From NCBI GenBank assembly GCA_023132955.1, contig JAGLXK010000601.1, forward strand, positions 1-36,227: a stretch of DNA of 36,227 nucleotides. The letters run 5' to 3'. A model generated the notes under the pieces. It worked only from the letters and a program-made list of their open reading frames with translations, was not told the origin of the DNA and did not search any database. The stretch is from Candidatus Heimdallarchaeota archaeon (lineage in GTDB: Archaea > Asgardarchaeota > Heimdallarchaeia > Heimdallarchaeales > Heimdallarchaeaceae). Positions 1 through 8,376 of this stretch are shown here, piece after piece (within the stretch, counting starts at the first letter, position 1; each line of letters starts with the position of its first letter). The position numbers and the translations under genes were made by a program.

Positions 1-1
1 A

Positions 2-2101
2 TTACCAAAGGCAACTAAACATCCCAAACGTTATGGAAGAGGTTTTAGAAAAGATTTTAATGACCACTCTATTGAACATAAGATTGCTTTTTTGGGTAAT
101 CCTAATGTTGGAAAATCTTCTCTTTTTAATATCTTAAGTGGGTCTCATGTTCACGTTGGTAATTGGCCTGGAAAAACAGTAGAGAAGAAAGAAGGTCATT
201 TTATTTTGTCTGATGAATACTTTTCTTTAGTTGATCTACCCGGTGCATACTCTCTTTCTGCTCGGTCTGAAGAAGAATTGGTTACTCGTAATTTCATTGT
301 TGACGAAAAACCTGATCTCATATGTGTTATTGCTGATGCTACTCGACTGGAACGAACTCTTTTCATAGCCCTTCAAGCGATGGAACTAACTAACAATGTT
401 GCTATTATCATTAATATGAAAGATATAGCAGAAAAGGAATGTATAGAACTTGATATTGATCTTCTTGAAGAAAAACTTGGTGTTCCTGTTCTATATGTTT
501 GTGCTTTTGAGGAAGAGAGTATTATAAGAATCAAGAAATTCATTTATGATTCTTTGCACACCAAAAAATACACCTTTAATCCTGCAATGATGGTTTATTC
601 TCAAAAAATAGAGTATATGATACAGAATATTTCCAATCAAATCAAAGATCGGGAATTACTTCGTGAATATCCTACACGATGGATAGCATTTAGAATTCTT
701 GAAGGCGATCAAATTGTTAAAGATGAACTCGCTAAAGAATATGACTTAGCTGATATTGAAATCAAGATTGAGAAACTATCCAAAGAAGAGCAATTTGACC
801 CAGCAGTTGAAATCTCTAAGAGGAAATATAATGCTTTACATCACATAGTATATTCTGTTGTTTCTGGATATGAAGATTTCAAAGAGACTACAAGTGATAA
901 AATAGATAAAGCTCTTCTACATAAGTTCTGGGGATATCTAATACTTACTGCTATTTTTGCAGCATTTTTCTTAATAACCTTTTACGCTTCATCACCAATA
1001 ATCACTGGAGTTGATTGGATATTTGTACAATTATCTTCTTGGGTATTAACATCCTTAGAGAGTATTAACAGTCCTGCTTTTCTTAACAGTTTATTAGTTA
1101 ATGGAGTAATTGCAGGTATTGCAGCTGTTTTATTGTTTTTACCAATAATTTTCATTTTCTATGCTCTAATAGCAATACTAGAAGATTCAGGCTATCTGGC
1201 ACGATCTGCTTATCTGATGGATAAAGTAATGGGAAAATTTGGAATGCAAGGTTCAGCTTTTCTTAGTCTTATCATGGGTTTTGGTTGTAATGTAGCTGGA
1301 GTTATGGCTACTAGAACTATTAAGAACAAAAGAGAAAGAACAACGATGATTATTGCTAATTCATTTATTCCATGTGCTGCAAGACTAGGGGTAATAGCAT
1401 TTCTAACTGGGATATTCTTTAAACCTTGGCTAGCTGCAATTATCATGCTTCTGTTGTATGGAGTTAGCATTTTATTGGTTCTGATAACTGGTCTCATATT
1501 CAAATTGTTCTATGAACGTGATGATCCACTTCCTTTAATTCTTGAACTTCCTGAATACCGTCGTCCAAGACTTAGAAGTGTAATGAATCTTACTTGGGAA
1601 AGAACTGGTATTTTTCTAAAAAAAGCAGGTGCATTCATCTTTGTCGCCTCCTTGGTAATTTGGTTCCTTAGTAATGTTCCTTATGTTAAACCAACAGAGA
1701 ATACTGTTTTACTTTATGTTGGAATGAGTCCTGTGATAGTTACTAAAATCTCTATAGCTGAATTCCTTGGAAGGGGACTAGAAGTAATAACAATTCCACT
1801 CTTTGGATTTAGTTGGAAGATGGTTGTGCCATTAATATTCGGTATTCCAGCAAAAGAAGTAATTATATCAGCTTTGAGTATTCTTCATCCAGGTGGAATA
1901 ACGAGAGTATTATGGACTATACCCCAAGTTATATCATTCTTGTTGTTCCAATTAACTTATGCTCCTTGTTTTGCAACTATTGCTGTAATAAAATCTGAAA
2001 CTAGAAGTTGGAAACTAACTGCAATTGGTTTCTTCTATCCTTTGATTGTTACATCAATTTTAACAGTAATCGTATTTCAAATATTTTTAGCAATTATGTA
2101 G
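2..2101 (+). CDS. feoB: Ferrous iron transport protein B (FeoB), 5' end outside window
   Basis: Inner-membrane Fe(II) transporter with an N-terminal GTPase domain. Visible G motifs are G1 GNPNVGKSS (from about base 92), G3 DLPGAYSL, G4 NMKD and a G5-like CAFEEE. After a helical linker there are about eight hydrophobic segments, with the Gate-type pieces GFGCNVAGVMATRTI and a second block around FGIPAKEVIIS. The reading frame is open from base 2 with no ATG before the G1 motif (it reads ..RKDFNDHSIEHKIAF..), so the true start lies before the window; a TTG at 92 inside the P-loop strand cannot be the start. FeoA, if present, would be upstream. A small Cys-rich gene follows after 1 bp. Family is certain. 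Confidence 0.95.
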   Translation, partial: LPKATKHPKRYGRGFRKDFNDHSIEHKIAFLGNPNVGKSSLFNILSGSHVHVGNWPGKTVEKKEGHFILSDEYFSLVDLPGAYSLSARSEEELVTRNFIVDEKPDLICVIADATRLERTLFIALQAMELTNNVAIIINMKDIAEKECIELDIDLLEEKLGVPVLYVCAFEEESIIRIKKFIYDSLHTKKYTFNPAMMVYSQKIEYMIQNISNQIKDRELLREYPTRWIAFRILEGDQIVKDELAKEYDLADIEIKIEKLSKEEQFDPAVEISKRKYNALHHIVYSVVSGYEDFKETTSDKIDKALLHKFWGYLILTAIFAAFFLITFYASSPIITGVDWIFVQLSSWVLTSLESINSPAFLNSLLVNGVIAGIAAVLLFLPIIFIFYALIAILEDSGYLARSAYLMDKVMGKFGMQGSAFLSLIMGFGCNVAGVMATRTIKNKRERTTMIIANSFIPCAARLGVIAFLTGIFFKPWLAAIIMLLLYGVSILLVLITGLIFKLFYERDDPLPLILELPEYRRPRLRSVMNLTWERTGIFLKKAGAFIFVASLVIWFLSNVPYVKPTENTVLLYVGMSPVIVTKISIAEFLGRGLEVITIPLFGFSWKMVVPLIFGIPAKEVIISALSILHPGGITRVLWTIPQVISFLLFQLTYAPCFATIAVIKSETRSWKLTAIGFFYPLIVTSILTVIVFQIFLAIM

Positions 2102-2102
2102 G

Positions 2103-2285
2103 ATGGTTTGTATGAGTACTCAAGAACAGAATGTTGTGAATATTTCGTTTTGGATGAAGATCAGAAGACGTCTTACTAGATTCCTTTTGTCTCAAGGGAG
2201 TTGCAGTGGCTCTTGTGATGATTGTGTTGCTTGCCCTTGGATAGATAAAGAAAAATATTCTTTTGAAATAAAAAAAAGAGAGTAG
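2103..2285 (+). CDS. Small Cys-rich FeoB-associated protein
   Basis: A protein of 60 residues (57 if it starts at the ATG at 2112) beginning 1 bp after the feoB stop, so almost certainly co-translated. It has a basic amphipathic middle part (KIRRRLTRFLL) and then a cysteine cluster, CSGSCDDCVACPW, that could bind iron, zinc or an Fe-S cluster. Its position and size resemble the small accessory proteins (FeoC or FeoB-associated Cys-rich types) that follow feoB in bacteria, but I see no clear homology to either. The role as an iron sensor or FeoB partner is inferred from position and the cysteines. Confidence 0.7.
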   Translation: MVCMSTQEQNVVNISFWMKIRRRLTRFLLSQGSCSGSCDDCVACPWIDKEKYSFEIKKRE

Positions 2286-2451
2286 AAAAGAGTGAATGGT
2301 CAGTTTTGCTTGTAAATTTGAAATTCTTAACCCTTTTTGATGAACTATGCTCCCAGTCCCATCATCGATATAGGTTGTCTTAATTTCTTGCTAATATCAA
2401 TGTCACTCAGAAATCTACAATATATGATTAAACGCTTAAGTGTTCTAGTAA

Positions 2452-3447
2452 ATGTTAAATAACTACATTACTTTTTTAAAATATATGAAGAAAAAGAATA
2501 GTATCACATTAATTTTTGTTATTCTCTTATTTTATCCTTGTTTAATTTCTGTTAATTCAGCTTCAGAATCAACTTTTAAAGATGACTTCTCATTCAATCA
2601 TCTTTGTGATGTCAAAGTAGCTTGTTATAATGGTTCGGGTGCTTGGAATTATGGAAAGATTGTCATACAAAGCTTCTTTGATTGGGCAGGTTGTACTTAT
2701 GCTAATGTATCTGGACAAGATATTATTGATGGTTGTTTAGATGCATATGATATTCTTTATTGGCCAGGTGGACATTATCCAGCTTTCTGGGATGAAATGG
2801 GCTTAGAAGGAAAACAGGTTGTACAAGATTTCATTAGAAAAGGTGGAGGATATTTTGGTGTATGTGCAGGAGCATACTATGCATGTGATTACATGGTCTG
2901 GATGGATGATCCTTCATTTCCAGCTCCAGACTACAAAGTAGAAGGAGACGAATTGAATCTAGATCTTATTCCTGCTGTAGCATGGGGTCCTATCTTTGAA
3001 CTTGCTGAGAGACCAGAACCAGGATGGGCAATGGCACAAGTAGACATAGTTACTCACGAACATCCAATATCTCAAAATCTTCCTGATTCAATGCAGATTA
3101 TCTATGGTGGTGGTCCATATTTCGAAATATATGAGGGTGCCGAAGTTACAGTTTTAGGTGTTTATAACTTGACAGAACAAGTTGCAATCACTGCTAATAA
3201 TTATGGAGATGGAAGAATCTTTCTCATTAGTCCACATGCAGAAATAGAAGAAAATAGTGATAGAGATGGACAAGAACCCTTAACTGAATATGATGATGAA
3301 GGTTCAGATTGGCCTTTGCTCTACAAAGCAGTAGAGTGGTTAGCATTTCTTTCTCACGTTGATACTGCCATTTTTCAGGTCTTGATACCCAGTATTATTT
3401 TCTTTGTTACTACAACCATTATTAGAAAAAAGAAGTTGGGGAAATAA
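2452..3447 (+). CDS. Exported, membrane-anchored BPL_N-type glutamine amidotransferase-like protein
   Basis: A 331-residue protein. Residues about 12-37 form a signal or anchor segment (KKK then a hydrophobic run). The body is a class I amidotransferase-like fold of the BPL_N type: DILYWPGGHYPAFW near residue 100, then GGGYFGVCAGAYYAC with the nucleophile-elbow Cys at about 138, and a late ISPHAE that could supply the His. A C-terminal hydrophobic segment is followed by RKKKLGK, so the domain faces outside with both ends tethered. BPL_N domains are named from fungal biotin-protein ligase, but no ligase domain is present. Substrate is unknown. The ATG at 2485 (codon 12) is an alternative start that leaves a cleaner signal sequence. 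Confidence 0.72.
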   Translation: MLNNYITFLKYMKKKNSITLIFVILLFYPCLISVNSASESTFKDDFSFNHLCDVKVACYNGSGAWNYGKIVIQSFFDWAGCTYANVSGQDIIDGCLDAYDILYWPGGHYPAFWDEMGLEGKQVVQDFIRKGGGYFGVCAGAYYACDYMVWMDDPSFPAPDYKVEGDELNLDLIPAVAWGPIFELAERPEPGWAMAQVDIVTHEHPISQNLPDSMQIIYGGGPYFEIYEGAEVTVLGVYNLTEQVAITANNYGDGRIFLISPHAEIEENSDRDGQEPLTEYDDEGSDWPLLYKAVEWLAFLSHVDTAIFQVLIPSIIFFVTTTIIRKKKLGK

Positions 3448-3517
3448 TTCTTGAGAACTGAAAAGAACACTTTTGTAAAACCAGAAATAATTTAACCAAC
3501 AGTATTCTGTTTGATGT

Positions 3518-3853
3518 ATGCATAGAGTGTTTATGATTTTGAGTTCAGCTGATGAAGTTGTTCATCGTGAGCTAAGTTTCCCATATGCTTATAATTCCAA
3601 GAAACAGGACTGGATGGATCAAGTTAGAGTTATTCTCTGGGGACCAACAGAAAAAATAGCTGCTGAGAATAGAGAATTTCAAGAACAGATTCGTTTACTT
3701 ATTGATGCTGATGTAGAAGTTATTGCTTGTAAAGCATGTAGTGATAACTTTGGGGTTAGTAAAGAGTTAGAGAAACTTGGTATTGATATTCAATATGTAG
3801 GAACATTAGTAACTGAAATGCTGAAAGATGGTTGGTATCAACTCACTTTCTGA
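3518..3853 (+). CDS. DsrE-like family protein
   Basis: A 111-residue protein with the alternating beta-alpha pattern of the DsrE/DsrF/TusD fold: an initial strand (HRVFMIL), a hydrophobic strand before a glycine turn (VRVILWGPT), a helix, then DVEVIACKACSDNFGV with Cys residues where DsrE proteins carry the sulfur-accepting cysteine, and a final IQYVGTLVTEMLKDGW. Members relay sulfur or act as small redox or regulatory proteins in the cytoplasm. Nothing nearby identifies a sulfur pathway, so the substrate is open. It converges on the next gene with only 3 bp between stops. Confidence 0.75.
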   Translation: MHRVFMILSSADEVVHRELSFPYAYNSKKQDWMDQVRVILWGPTEKIAAENREFQEQIRLLIDADVEVIACKACSDNFGVSKELEKLGIDIQYVGTLVTEMLKDGWYQLTF

Positions 3854-3856
3854 TTT

Positions 3857-4501
3857 TCAGTCGTAGAGGTGACCTTGTAAGATAGCTAAAGTTGAAGTTG
3901 TATAGACCCCTTTTTGAATCCAATCTTCAATCAATTTTAATGATTTTTCCTCGTCGATCCCTTCTATTGCATCAATTACCAAATAGATTTCTAAATCTCC
4001 AAAATTTAAGAACCCTTCAATTGTTGTTCGAACACAGAAATCTATTGCAACTCCGTAGATGATTACTTTCTTTGGTTTAATTATCCCTATTAAAGGCATT
4101 AAATTAGGGTTTGAAAAAGCACTATGTTCTGTTTTTCTAAACATGATAGGTCCTTTGGCTTCTAGAGCTTCAACTAATTTTTTTTCAGGATATGTAATAG
4201 GATCAATCCAGATAGTTAAATCTGATCTGGTTTCAATTATCTTTTCTTGACCTGGATCATTTTGCAAACAATGTGGTGGAAATGTTTCAGAAAAATCAGG
4301 GTTTTCCTTATCTATCTCAGGGTCTGTATCTGAATGATAATCAACTGAACCAAGAATTCTAATATTGTTTAATCTTGCATATTGAGTGAGTTTTGCTAAG
4401 TTTTCTTTGAGATTTTCTGCGTCTGGAACGTAAAGCTTCCCATCTTGTTCCATAAAATCTCTCTGAGTATCTGCATCCCAGAATATGATTTCCATTGTCA
4501 T
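3857..4501 (-). CDS. Isochorismatase-like cysteine hydrolase, nicotinamidase-type
   Basis: A 214-residue protein of the cysteine hydrolase superfamily. The expected triad is present: Asp11 in WDADTQRDF, Lys123 in MFRKTEHSAF and Cys156 in VAIDFCVRTT. Putative metal ligands follow the nicotinamidase pattern (VDYHSDTD with Asp54 and His56), and FPPHCLQNDPGQE matches the nicotinamidase PxHC segment. The likely reaction is nicotinamide to nicotinate in NAD salvage, though other amidases share these motifs. ATGs at 4501 and 4495 are both possible starts. It lies in the same direction as, and 62 bp after, the TsaC/Sua5 gene. Confidence 0.82.
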   Translation of the reverse strand: MTMEIIFWDADTQRDFMEQDGKLYVPDAENLKENLAKLTQYARLNNIRILGSVDYHSDTDPEIDKENPDFSETFPPHCLQNDPGQEKIIETRSDLTIWIDPITYPEKKLVEALEAKGPIMFRKTEHSAFSNPNLMPLIGIIKPKKVIIYGVAIDFCVRTTIEGFLNFGDLEIYLVIDAIEGIDEEKSLKLIEDWIQKGVYTTSTLAILQGHLYD

Positions 4502-4563
4502 TTATATCAACTTTAACTATTTATTTGGTCATTTAAAAAGATTTTACAGAGTCAGTTTATCAT

Positions 4564-5214
4564 CTATTCCTTTCTTAATCCTCTGATATTCGGCTTTAAC
4601 TCTGCAAATGGTATTGCTCCTTGTCTAACAATTCTAGGAGGTTTTGATGAAATGTCCACAATTGTTGATGATCGACCAATATCTACTTTTCCTCCATCAA
4701 TAATGTAAGGGATTTTACCATCGAAATAGTTTAAAACTTCTTTAGCCTTGGTTGCGCTTGGTTCCTCTGATATGTTTGCACTGGTTGTAGCTAATGGAGT
4801 ATGTGCGATGTTAATTAATTCTTGTACGATTAAGTTATCTGGAACACGAACCCCTACAGTACTTTGTCCAGAAGTTACAATGTCATTTACTGTTGAATTC
4901 TTTTCAACTATTATTGTTAAAGCTCCTGGCCAGAACTTTTCTGCAAGAGTGAAAAACAAAGGTTTAATATTTTTTGCTACATCATATACTTGATCAACAC
5001 TCGATATCAATACATTGATTGGTTTATTAGCTGGTCGTCCTTTTATTTTGTACAATTCCTTAACTGCTTCCTCGTTGAAAACATCGCAACCCATCCCATA
5101 GATTGTATCTGTTGGAAAAGCAACAATTTGACCAGCTGTAATTGCACTAGCTACATCCCTGATTTTGTTCATGTTTAATTGATCAATATTTACAGTAAAA
5201 ACTTCTGTTTCCAT
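4564..5214 (-). CDS. L-threonylcarbamoyladenylate synthase (Sua5/YrdC/TsaC family)
   Basis: Makes threonylcarbamoyl-AMP from threonine, bicarbonate and ATP, the first step of t6A37 tRNA modification. The 216 residues cover a YrdC domain: AFPTDTIYGMGCD, KGRPANKPINVLI (the KxRP signature), FWPGALTIIV, TVGVRVPDN, TTSANISEEPSAT and RIVRQGAIP. There is no long C-terminal Sua5 domain, so it is the short TsaC-like form. The start ATG at 5214 is divergent from the SDR gene across about 100 bp. Confidence 0.93.
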   Translation of the reverse strand: METEVFTVNIDQLNMNKIRDVASAITAGQIVAFPTDTIYGMGCDVFNEEAVKELYKIKGRPANKPINVLISSVDQVYDVAKNIKPLFFTLAEKFWPGALTIIVEKNSTVNDIVTSGQSTVGVRVPDNLIVQELINIAHTPLATTSANISEEPSATKAKEVLNYFDGKIPYIIDGGKVDIGRSSTIVDISSKPPRIVRQGAIPFAELKPNIRGLRKE

Positions 5215-5313
5215 TGTTCATCACTTTAGTTTATGTGTTTACATTTGTCCTCTTCTCCTTAAGTATTTTCCTTACTTTTGATTCACAAAAAAATTTAACA
5301 TCTTGTAAAGTAA

Positions 5314-6099
5314 ATGTATTTGAAGATAATGCCCCAAAATCATCAAAAAACAATTTTAATTGCAGCTCCAGGAAGTGGAATTGGGAAAATTGTAACTGAA
5401 AAACTAGTTAAGGATTACTTTCGAGTAATAGGTATCGGCGGTAAGAATAGCAAAGAATTTATTGAAATTCTTAATCAAAATGGTTATTCTATAGACTTTG
5501 TAGAGTGTGACTACACCTCTGAAAGTAGTGTTATTGAAGCTTTTAATGAAGTAAAAATTCTTACTCCAAAAATCGATGGTTTAATCATTTTCGTAGGAGG
5601 AAGTTTGATTAGTAAACCAATTGAAGATGTAAGTTACAGTGACTTTAGAAAAGTTTTAGCTGTTAATCTAGATTCAACTTTTCTAATAGGTAAAGAGGGT
5701 TATATGTGGATGCAAGAGCAAGGGGGAGGAAATATCCTCTTTTTTGGATCAACCACGGGATTAAAACCTTCCAAGAAGAAAATGCCTTATGGCGTTGCAA
5801 AAGCTGCTGTTCATAACTTGACCTTATCGTTTGCTCAAGAAGGAGCAGAACATAAGATTGTCACAAATGCAATTGCTCCAGGATATGTTATGACTGACAG
5901 ACACATTGATGAGCTCAAAAATAAAGCGTTAGAATCTGGTGATTCATATAAGGACATTTTACTTAAGATTGAAAATAAAAATCCTATGAAACAATCACTA
6001 AAACCTGAAGAAATATACCCTCTCATCAAATTGCTCTTAACTACAGACCATATTCAAGGTCAAGTCATTAGAATAGATTCTGGTCAGGTCTTGGGTTAA
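5314..6099 (+). CDS. Short-chain dehydrogenase/reductase
   Basis: A 261-residue SDR with the complete catalytic set: Ser146 in ILFFGSTTG and Tyr159/Lys163 in YGVAK. The nucleotide-binding turn reads APGSGIG (residues 18-24), lacking the usual leading Thr of TGxxxGxG. AIAPGYVMTD and a C-terminal GQVIRIDSGQVLG match the classical FabG-like end. The substrate cannot be told; the enzyme may be a beta-ketoacyl or alcohol reductase. The ATG at 5329 (codon 6) is an alternative start. It converges on the winged-helix gene with a 3-bp gap. Confidence 0.88.
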   Translation: MYLKIMPQNHQKTILIAAPGSGIGKIVTEKLVKDYFRVIGIGGKNSKEFIEILNQNGYSIDFVECDYTSESSVIEAFNEVKILTPKIDGLIIFVGGSLISKPIEDVSYSDFRKVLAVNLDSTFLIGKEGYMWMQEQGGGNILFFGSTTGLKPSKKKMPYGVAKAAVHNLTLSFAQEGAEHKIVTNAIAPGYVMTDRHIDELKNKALESGDSYKDILLKIENKNPMKQSLKPEEIYPLIKLLLTTDHIQGQVIRIDSGQVLG

Positions 6100-6102
6100 A
6101 AC

Positions 6103-7011
6103 CTAACGCTTGTAATTTTTTGATTTCTCCCCACAAACAGGACAAGCTAAACCATATCTGAAGAAAGTATCATGGTCTTTTTGACATTCCAATAAGTCTT
6201 CTTTGGGGGTTTTTGCTAGAGATTCTGCGATCCGTTCTTCATACTCCTCTCTATTAAGCCATTCACCTTTTCTCATTAGTTCGGTATAAGGAACCCAGAC
6301 TAAATATGTAAAAGAAACAGGTAATATTCCTCTTTCTTCATGTTCATCACTATAACTATCTGTGTAATCTTCTAGAAGAGTAACAATTTGGCCTAGAATT
6401 TTTTCCATATCTTCTTGAGTAAACTTGTAAATAACTCCAGGAGTTACAATATTATTACGCAACCTAAGAGGGTTCATCCAATCAAGATACCAATCCTTAG
6501 ATTCTTCAACTTCTTTTGTTACAAGTACTCTATCTTTGTGTAATAAAGCTGCATAGTGGGACAGTATTCCTCTAATTTTGAGTAAATTAAAGAAAGTAAA
6601 CTTCTTATGAGGTGGCCTGAATCCTTCATGATGAAGTTCGTTCAGAATTTGTCTGAATTCATCATAATAGATTCTCGGTAACTTGTATACTTTCTGTTTA
6701 ACTCTTCTTCCTTTCTCGTTATAGATGATTAATTCATCTGTTTCGAGTAAGTCAAATTCCTCAGATTGAAGAATTTTGAGATTATGATAAACAGAGCTAA
6801 GATGCATATTTAAGCTAGTAGCAATGTCAGCTGCAGTAATCCCTAAAATGGACTTTCCATCTAAACTTTCATATTTTCTGTTTGAGAACTCTGCATCAAG
6901 GATAATGGACCAGACATCTATAGCTGTTGAATATCTCCTGTCTTGGGCTATCTTGAATATTTTTTCTAGATAGACCGTTCCAGTTGATATTGAGTTCTCT
7001 TCGTTTTCCAT
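6103..7011 (-). CDS. Winged-helix DNA-binding protein with C-terminal Cys pair
   Basis: A 302-residue protein I do not recognise as a named family. Residues about 54-115 look like a winged helix: GITAADIATSLNMHLSSVYHNLKILQ, then acidic and charged wing residues (..DLLETDELIIYNEKGRRVKQKVYKL). The remainder is mostly helical and hydrophilic with many Trp/Tyr, and it ends in CPVCGEKSKNYKR, half of a zinc-ribbon motif. No enzyme motif is visible. A palindromic stretch about 40 bp before the start could be its own operator. It is probably a cytoplasmic transcription factor. Confidence 0.7.
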   Translation of the reverse strand: MENEENSISTGTVYLEKIFKIAQDRRYSTAIDVWSIILDAEFSNRKYESLDGKSILGITAADIATSLNMHLSSVYHNLKILQSEEFDLLETDELIIYNEKGRRVKQKVYKLPRIYYDEFRQILNELHHEGFRPPHKKFTFFNLLKIRGILSHYAALLHKDRVLVTKEVEESKDWYLDWMNPLRLRNNIVTPGVIYKFTQEDMEKILGQIVTLLEDYTDSYSDEHEERGILPVSFTYLVWVPYTELMRKGEWLNREEYEERIAESLAKTPKEDLLECQKDHDTFFRYGLACPVCGEKSKNYKR

Positions 7012-7049
7012 TTCTCTTCTTCCATTATTTCGAAGTATATAGCTTTATA

Positions 7050-7070
7050 ATAAACGACTAGTCTATTTAT
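7050..7070. promoter_or_regulatory. Palindromic site upstream of winged-helix gene
   Basis: Contains the perfect 8-bp palindrome GACTAGTC (7056-7063), flanked by ATAAA at 7050-7054 and its complement TTTAT at 7066-7070 (off by one base). It lies 39-59 bp upstream of the ATG at 7011, next to the AT-rich core TTTATTATAA read on the minus strand. Position suits an operator for the downstream DNA-binding protein; no second copy was found. Confidence 0.35.
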
Positions 7071-7140
7071 TGTACGTTGATACCCTTATTAAATTTGCTT
7101 CAATCTGCTTTTTATCCTTAATTCCAAGTTCATCTAATAG

Positions 7141-7284
7141 TTAATTCTCAATCGATCCTTCTTCGACATCTTCTCTTGGTTCTATTGCAGCATACTTGAA
7201 CATCCAAAAGACTATGCAAATAAGTACAACACACACAATAAGAAATACCATCGTACCTAGGACCGCATTCAAGACATTAACCAT
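7141..7284 (-). CDS. 47-residue single-span membrane protein
   Basis: An intact small reading frame in the 389-bp gap between 7011 and 7401. It starts MVNVLNAVLGTMVFLIV, continues as one hydrophobic span of about 25 residues (rich in Val, Ile and Cys), then a short FKYAAIEPRE and an acidic tail DVEEGSIEN. An archaeal TATA box (ATATAAA read on the minus strand, 7312-7319) lies about 31 bp upstream of the ATG, as in the leaderless genes here, which argues that it is real. The pattern of one span plus an acidic cytoplasmic tail is typical of small transporter-associated subunits, but no partner is identified. It is divergent from the thiamine regulator. Confidence 0.6.
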   Translation of the reverse strand: MVNVLNAVLGTMVFLIVCVVLICIVFWMFKYAAIEPREDVEEGSIEN

Positions 7285-7311
7285 TTATTTCAAGCAACAA
7301 AAGTATTAGTT

Positions 7312-7319
7312 GTTTATAT
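7312..7319 (-). promoter_or_regulatory. TATA box of the 47-residue membrane protein gene
   Basis: TTTATATC on the plus strand, ATATAAA-type on the minus strand, centred about 31 bp upstream of the ATG at 7284. This predicts a transcript starting a few bases before, or at, the start codon. Confidence 0.5.
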
Positions 7320-7359
7320 CTGTTATGTAATTTAGTAGCATTTCATGTTTCTTGGAAAC

Positions 7360-7381
7360 TTTAAATAGGGCCCCTTTATAG
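7360..7381 (+). promoter_or_regulatory. TATA box and candidate operator of the ThiR-like gene
   Basis: TTTAAATA at 7360-7367 is a textbook archaeal TATA box about 37 bp before the ATG at 7401. Immediately downstream is GGGCCCC running into CCCCTTTATA (7371-7380). A near-identical CCCCTCTATA occurs before the substrate-binding-protein gene at 8318-8327. A protein bound between TATA box and transcription start would block initiation, so autoregulation by the ThiR-like protein is a reasonable inference. Confidence 0.5.
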
Positions 7382-7400
7382 TACTCATATAGGTGATTAA

Positions 7401-8312
7401 ATGAGATTTCCTTGTGAGTTTATTGCATCATCATTTTTACCAAGTTTAAGAATTAGAGTGGCACATGAGTTGAGAGATAAAGGATTATCTCAAAACAAAA
7501 TAGCAGAAATATTAGGTGTTAAACAACCCGTAATTGTATCCTATTTACAAAAGGATATTTCAAAGATAGGCGATAAAAGAGTCAACCCTCATCTAGAGAC
7601 TCTTTCATCAGTTGTTTCAGAGATGCTCTTTTCAAAACAGTCACTAGATTATGTCATGAGAACAATTTGTACAAAGTGCAAATCTCTAAGGGTTAGTGGT
7701 CCCATTTGCTCTATTCACAAGCAAATGCTTCCAGAAATCAATAATATTCAGAATTGTAGCATATGTTCTGGATTTGATACTCTTCCAACTATTGCCTCAA
7801 GATCAATAATTCTCCAGAGTCTGAACGATACTTTAGAGGAAATGAAAAGTGTTAAAGACCTATATCAATGGATACCTGAAATTGGAGCTCAACTAGCTCA
7901 CTGTGAAAGCGATGCTACTGATTTAGATGATGTAGCTAGCTTTCCAGGAAGAATAATTAAAGTGAAAGAACAGATTACGAATGTTAGTCCTCCTGAGTTC
8001 GGGTGTTCTAAAACTTCATCCCTTCTACTCCTTTGGATAAAAAAAAATCGTCCAGATATTCAATGGATTCTGAGCGTTAAAACAAAAGATGAACTAAAAG
8101 AGATCTTTCTCACAAAAAAGATCAAATTTATTGAAACAGAACATCTAGATATAGAAAAAAATCAAGTTCTTTCAGAGATAGAAAAGACCAATAGAATAAT
8201 AGATGTGCAAGTCTTAATTGATAAAGCAAGTCCAGGCTTTGAATCAATTTCATATTTGTTTGCCCAAGATAAGAAGGAATTATTTGACCTTATTAGCATT
8301 CTACCAAAATAG
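7401..8312 (+). CDS. ThiR-like transcriptional regulator (HTH plus ThiN domain)
   Basis: A 303-residue protein with three parts. Residues about 14-52 are a helix-turn-helix (RVAHELRDKGLSQNKIAEILGV). Residues 90-122 carry Cys90, Cys93, Cys103, His106, Cys119 and Cys122, a probable zinc site. Residues about 140-300 are a ThiN domain: WIPEIGAQL (158-165), VASFPGRI (178-185) and FGCSKT (200-205). Enzymatic ThiN (thiamine-phosphate synthase) has FGxSxH here; this protein has Thr for His and no ThiD partner domain, fitting the regulatory archaeal ThiR group that senses thiamine phosphates. It sits 64 bp upstream of a thiamine-type ABC importer, which supports the call. Its zinc cluster and start context are complete. 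Confidence 0.85.
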   Translation: MRFPCEFIASSFLPSLRIRVAHELRDKGLSQNKIAEILGVKQPVIVSYLQKDISKIGDKRVNPHLETLSSVVSEMLFSKQSLDYVMRTICTKCKSLRVSGPICSIHKQMLPEINNIQNCSICSGFDTLPTIASRSIILQSLNDTLEEMKSVKDLYQWIPEIGAQLAHCESDATDLDDVASFPGRIIKVKEQITNVSPPEFGCSKTSSLLLLWIKKNRPDIQWILSVKTKDELKEIFLTKKIKFIETEHLDIEKNQVLSEIEKTNRIIDVQVLIDKASPGFESISYLFAQDKKELFDLISILPK

Positions 8313-8347
8313 TATAGCCCCTCTATATAGTGACCCTAATATTTAAA
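8313..8347 (+). promoter_or_regulatory. Promoter and candidate operator of the thiamine importer operon
   Basis: TATAG-CCCCT-CTATA (8313-8327) is a perfect inverted repeat of 5-bp arms that contains the CCCCTYTATA core also found before the regulator gene. A TATA-like TATTTAAA follows at 8339-8346, about 34 bp before the ATG at 8377. The site begins right after the regulator's stop codon. The operon therefore appears to have its own promoter under the same control. Confidence 0.5.
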
Positions 8348-8376
8348 TTCTCTCTCACACGTGTTAGTATGATAAT

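Noticed and set aside
92-94. TTG at 92 as the feoB start
   Set aside because: It falls inside the strand leading to the P-loop; the frame stays open to base 2, so the gene starts before the window.
7012-7400. tRNA or structured RNA in the largest intergenic gap
   Set aside because: No cloverleaf or conserved box found; the gap is explained by the 47-residue gene and promoters.
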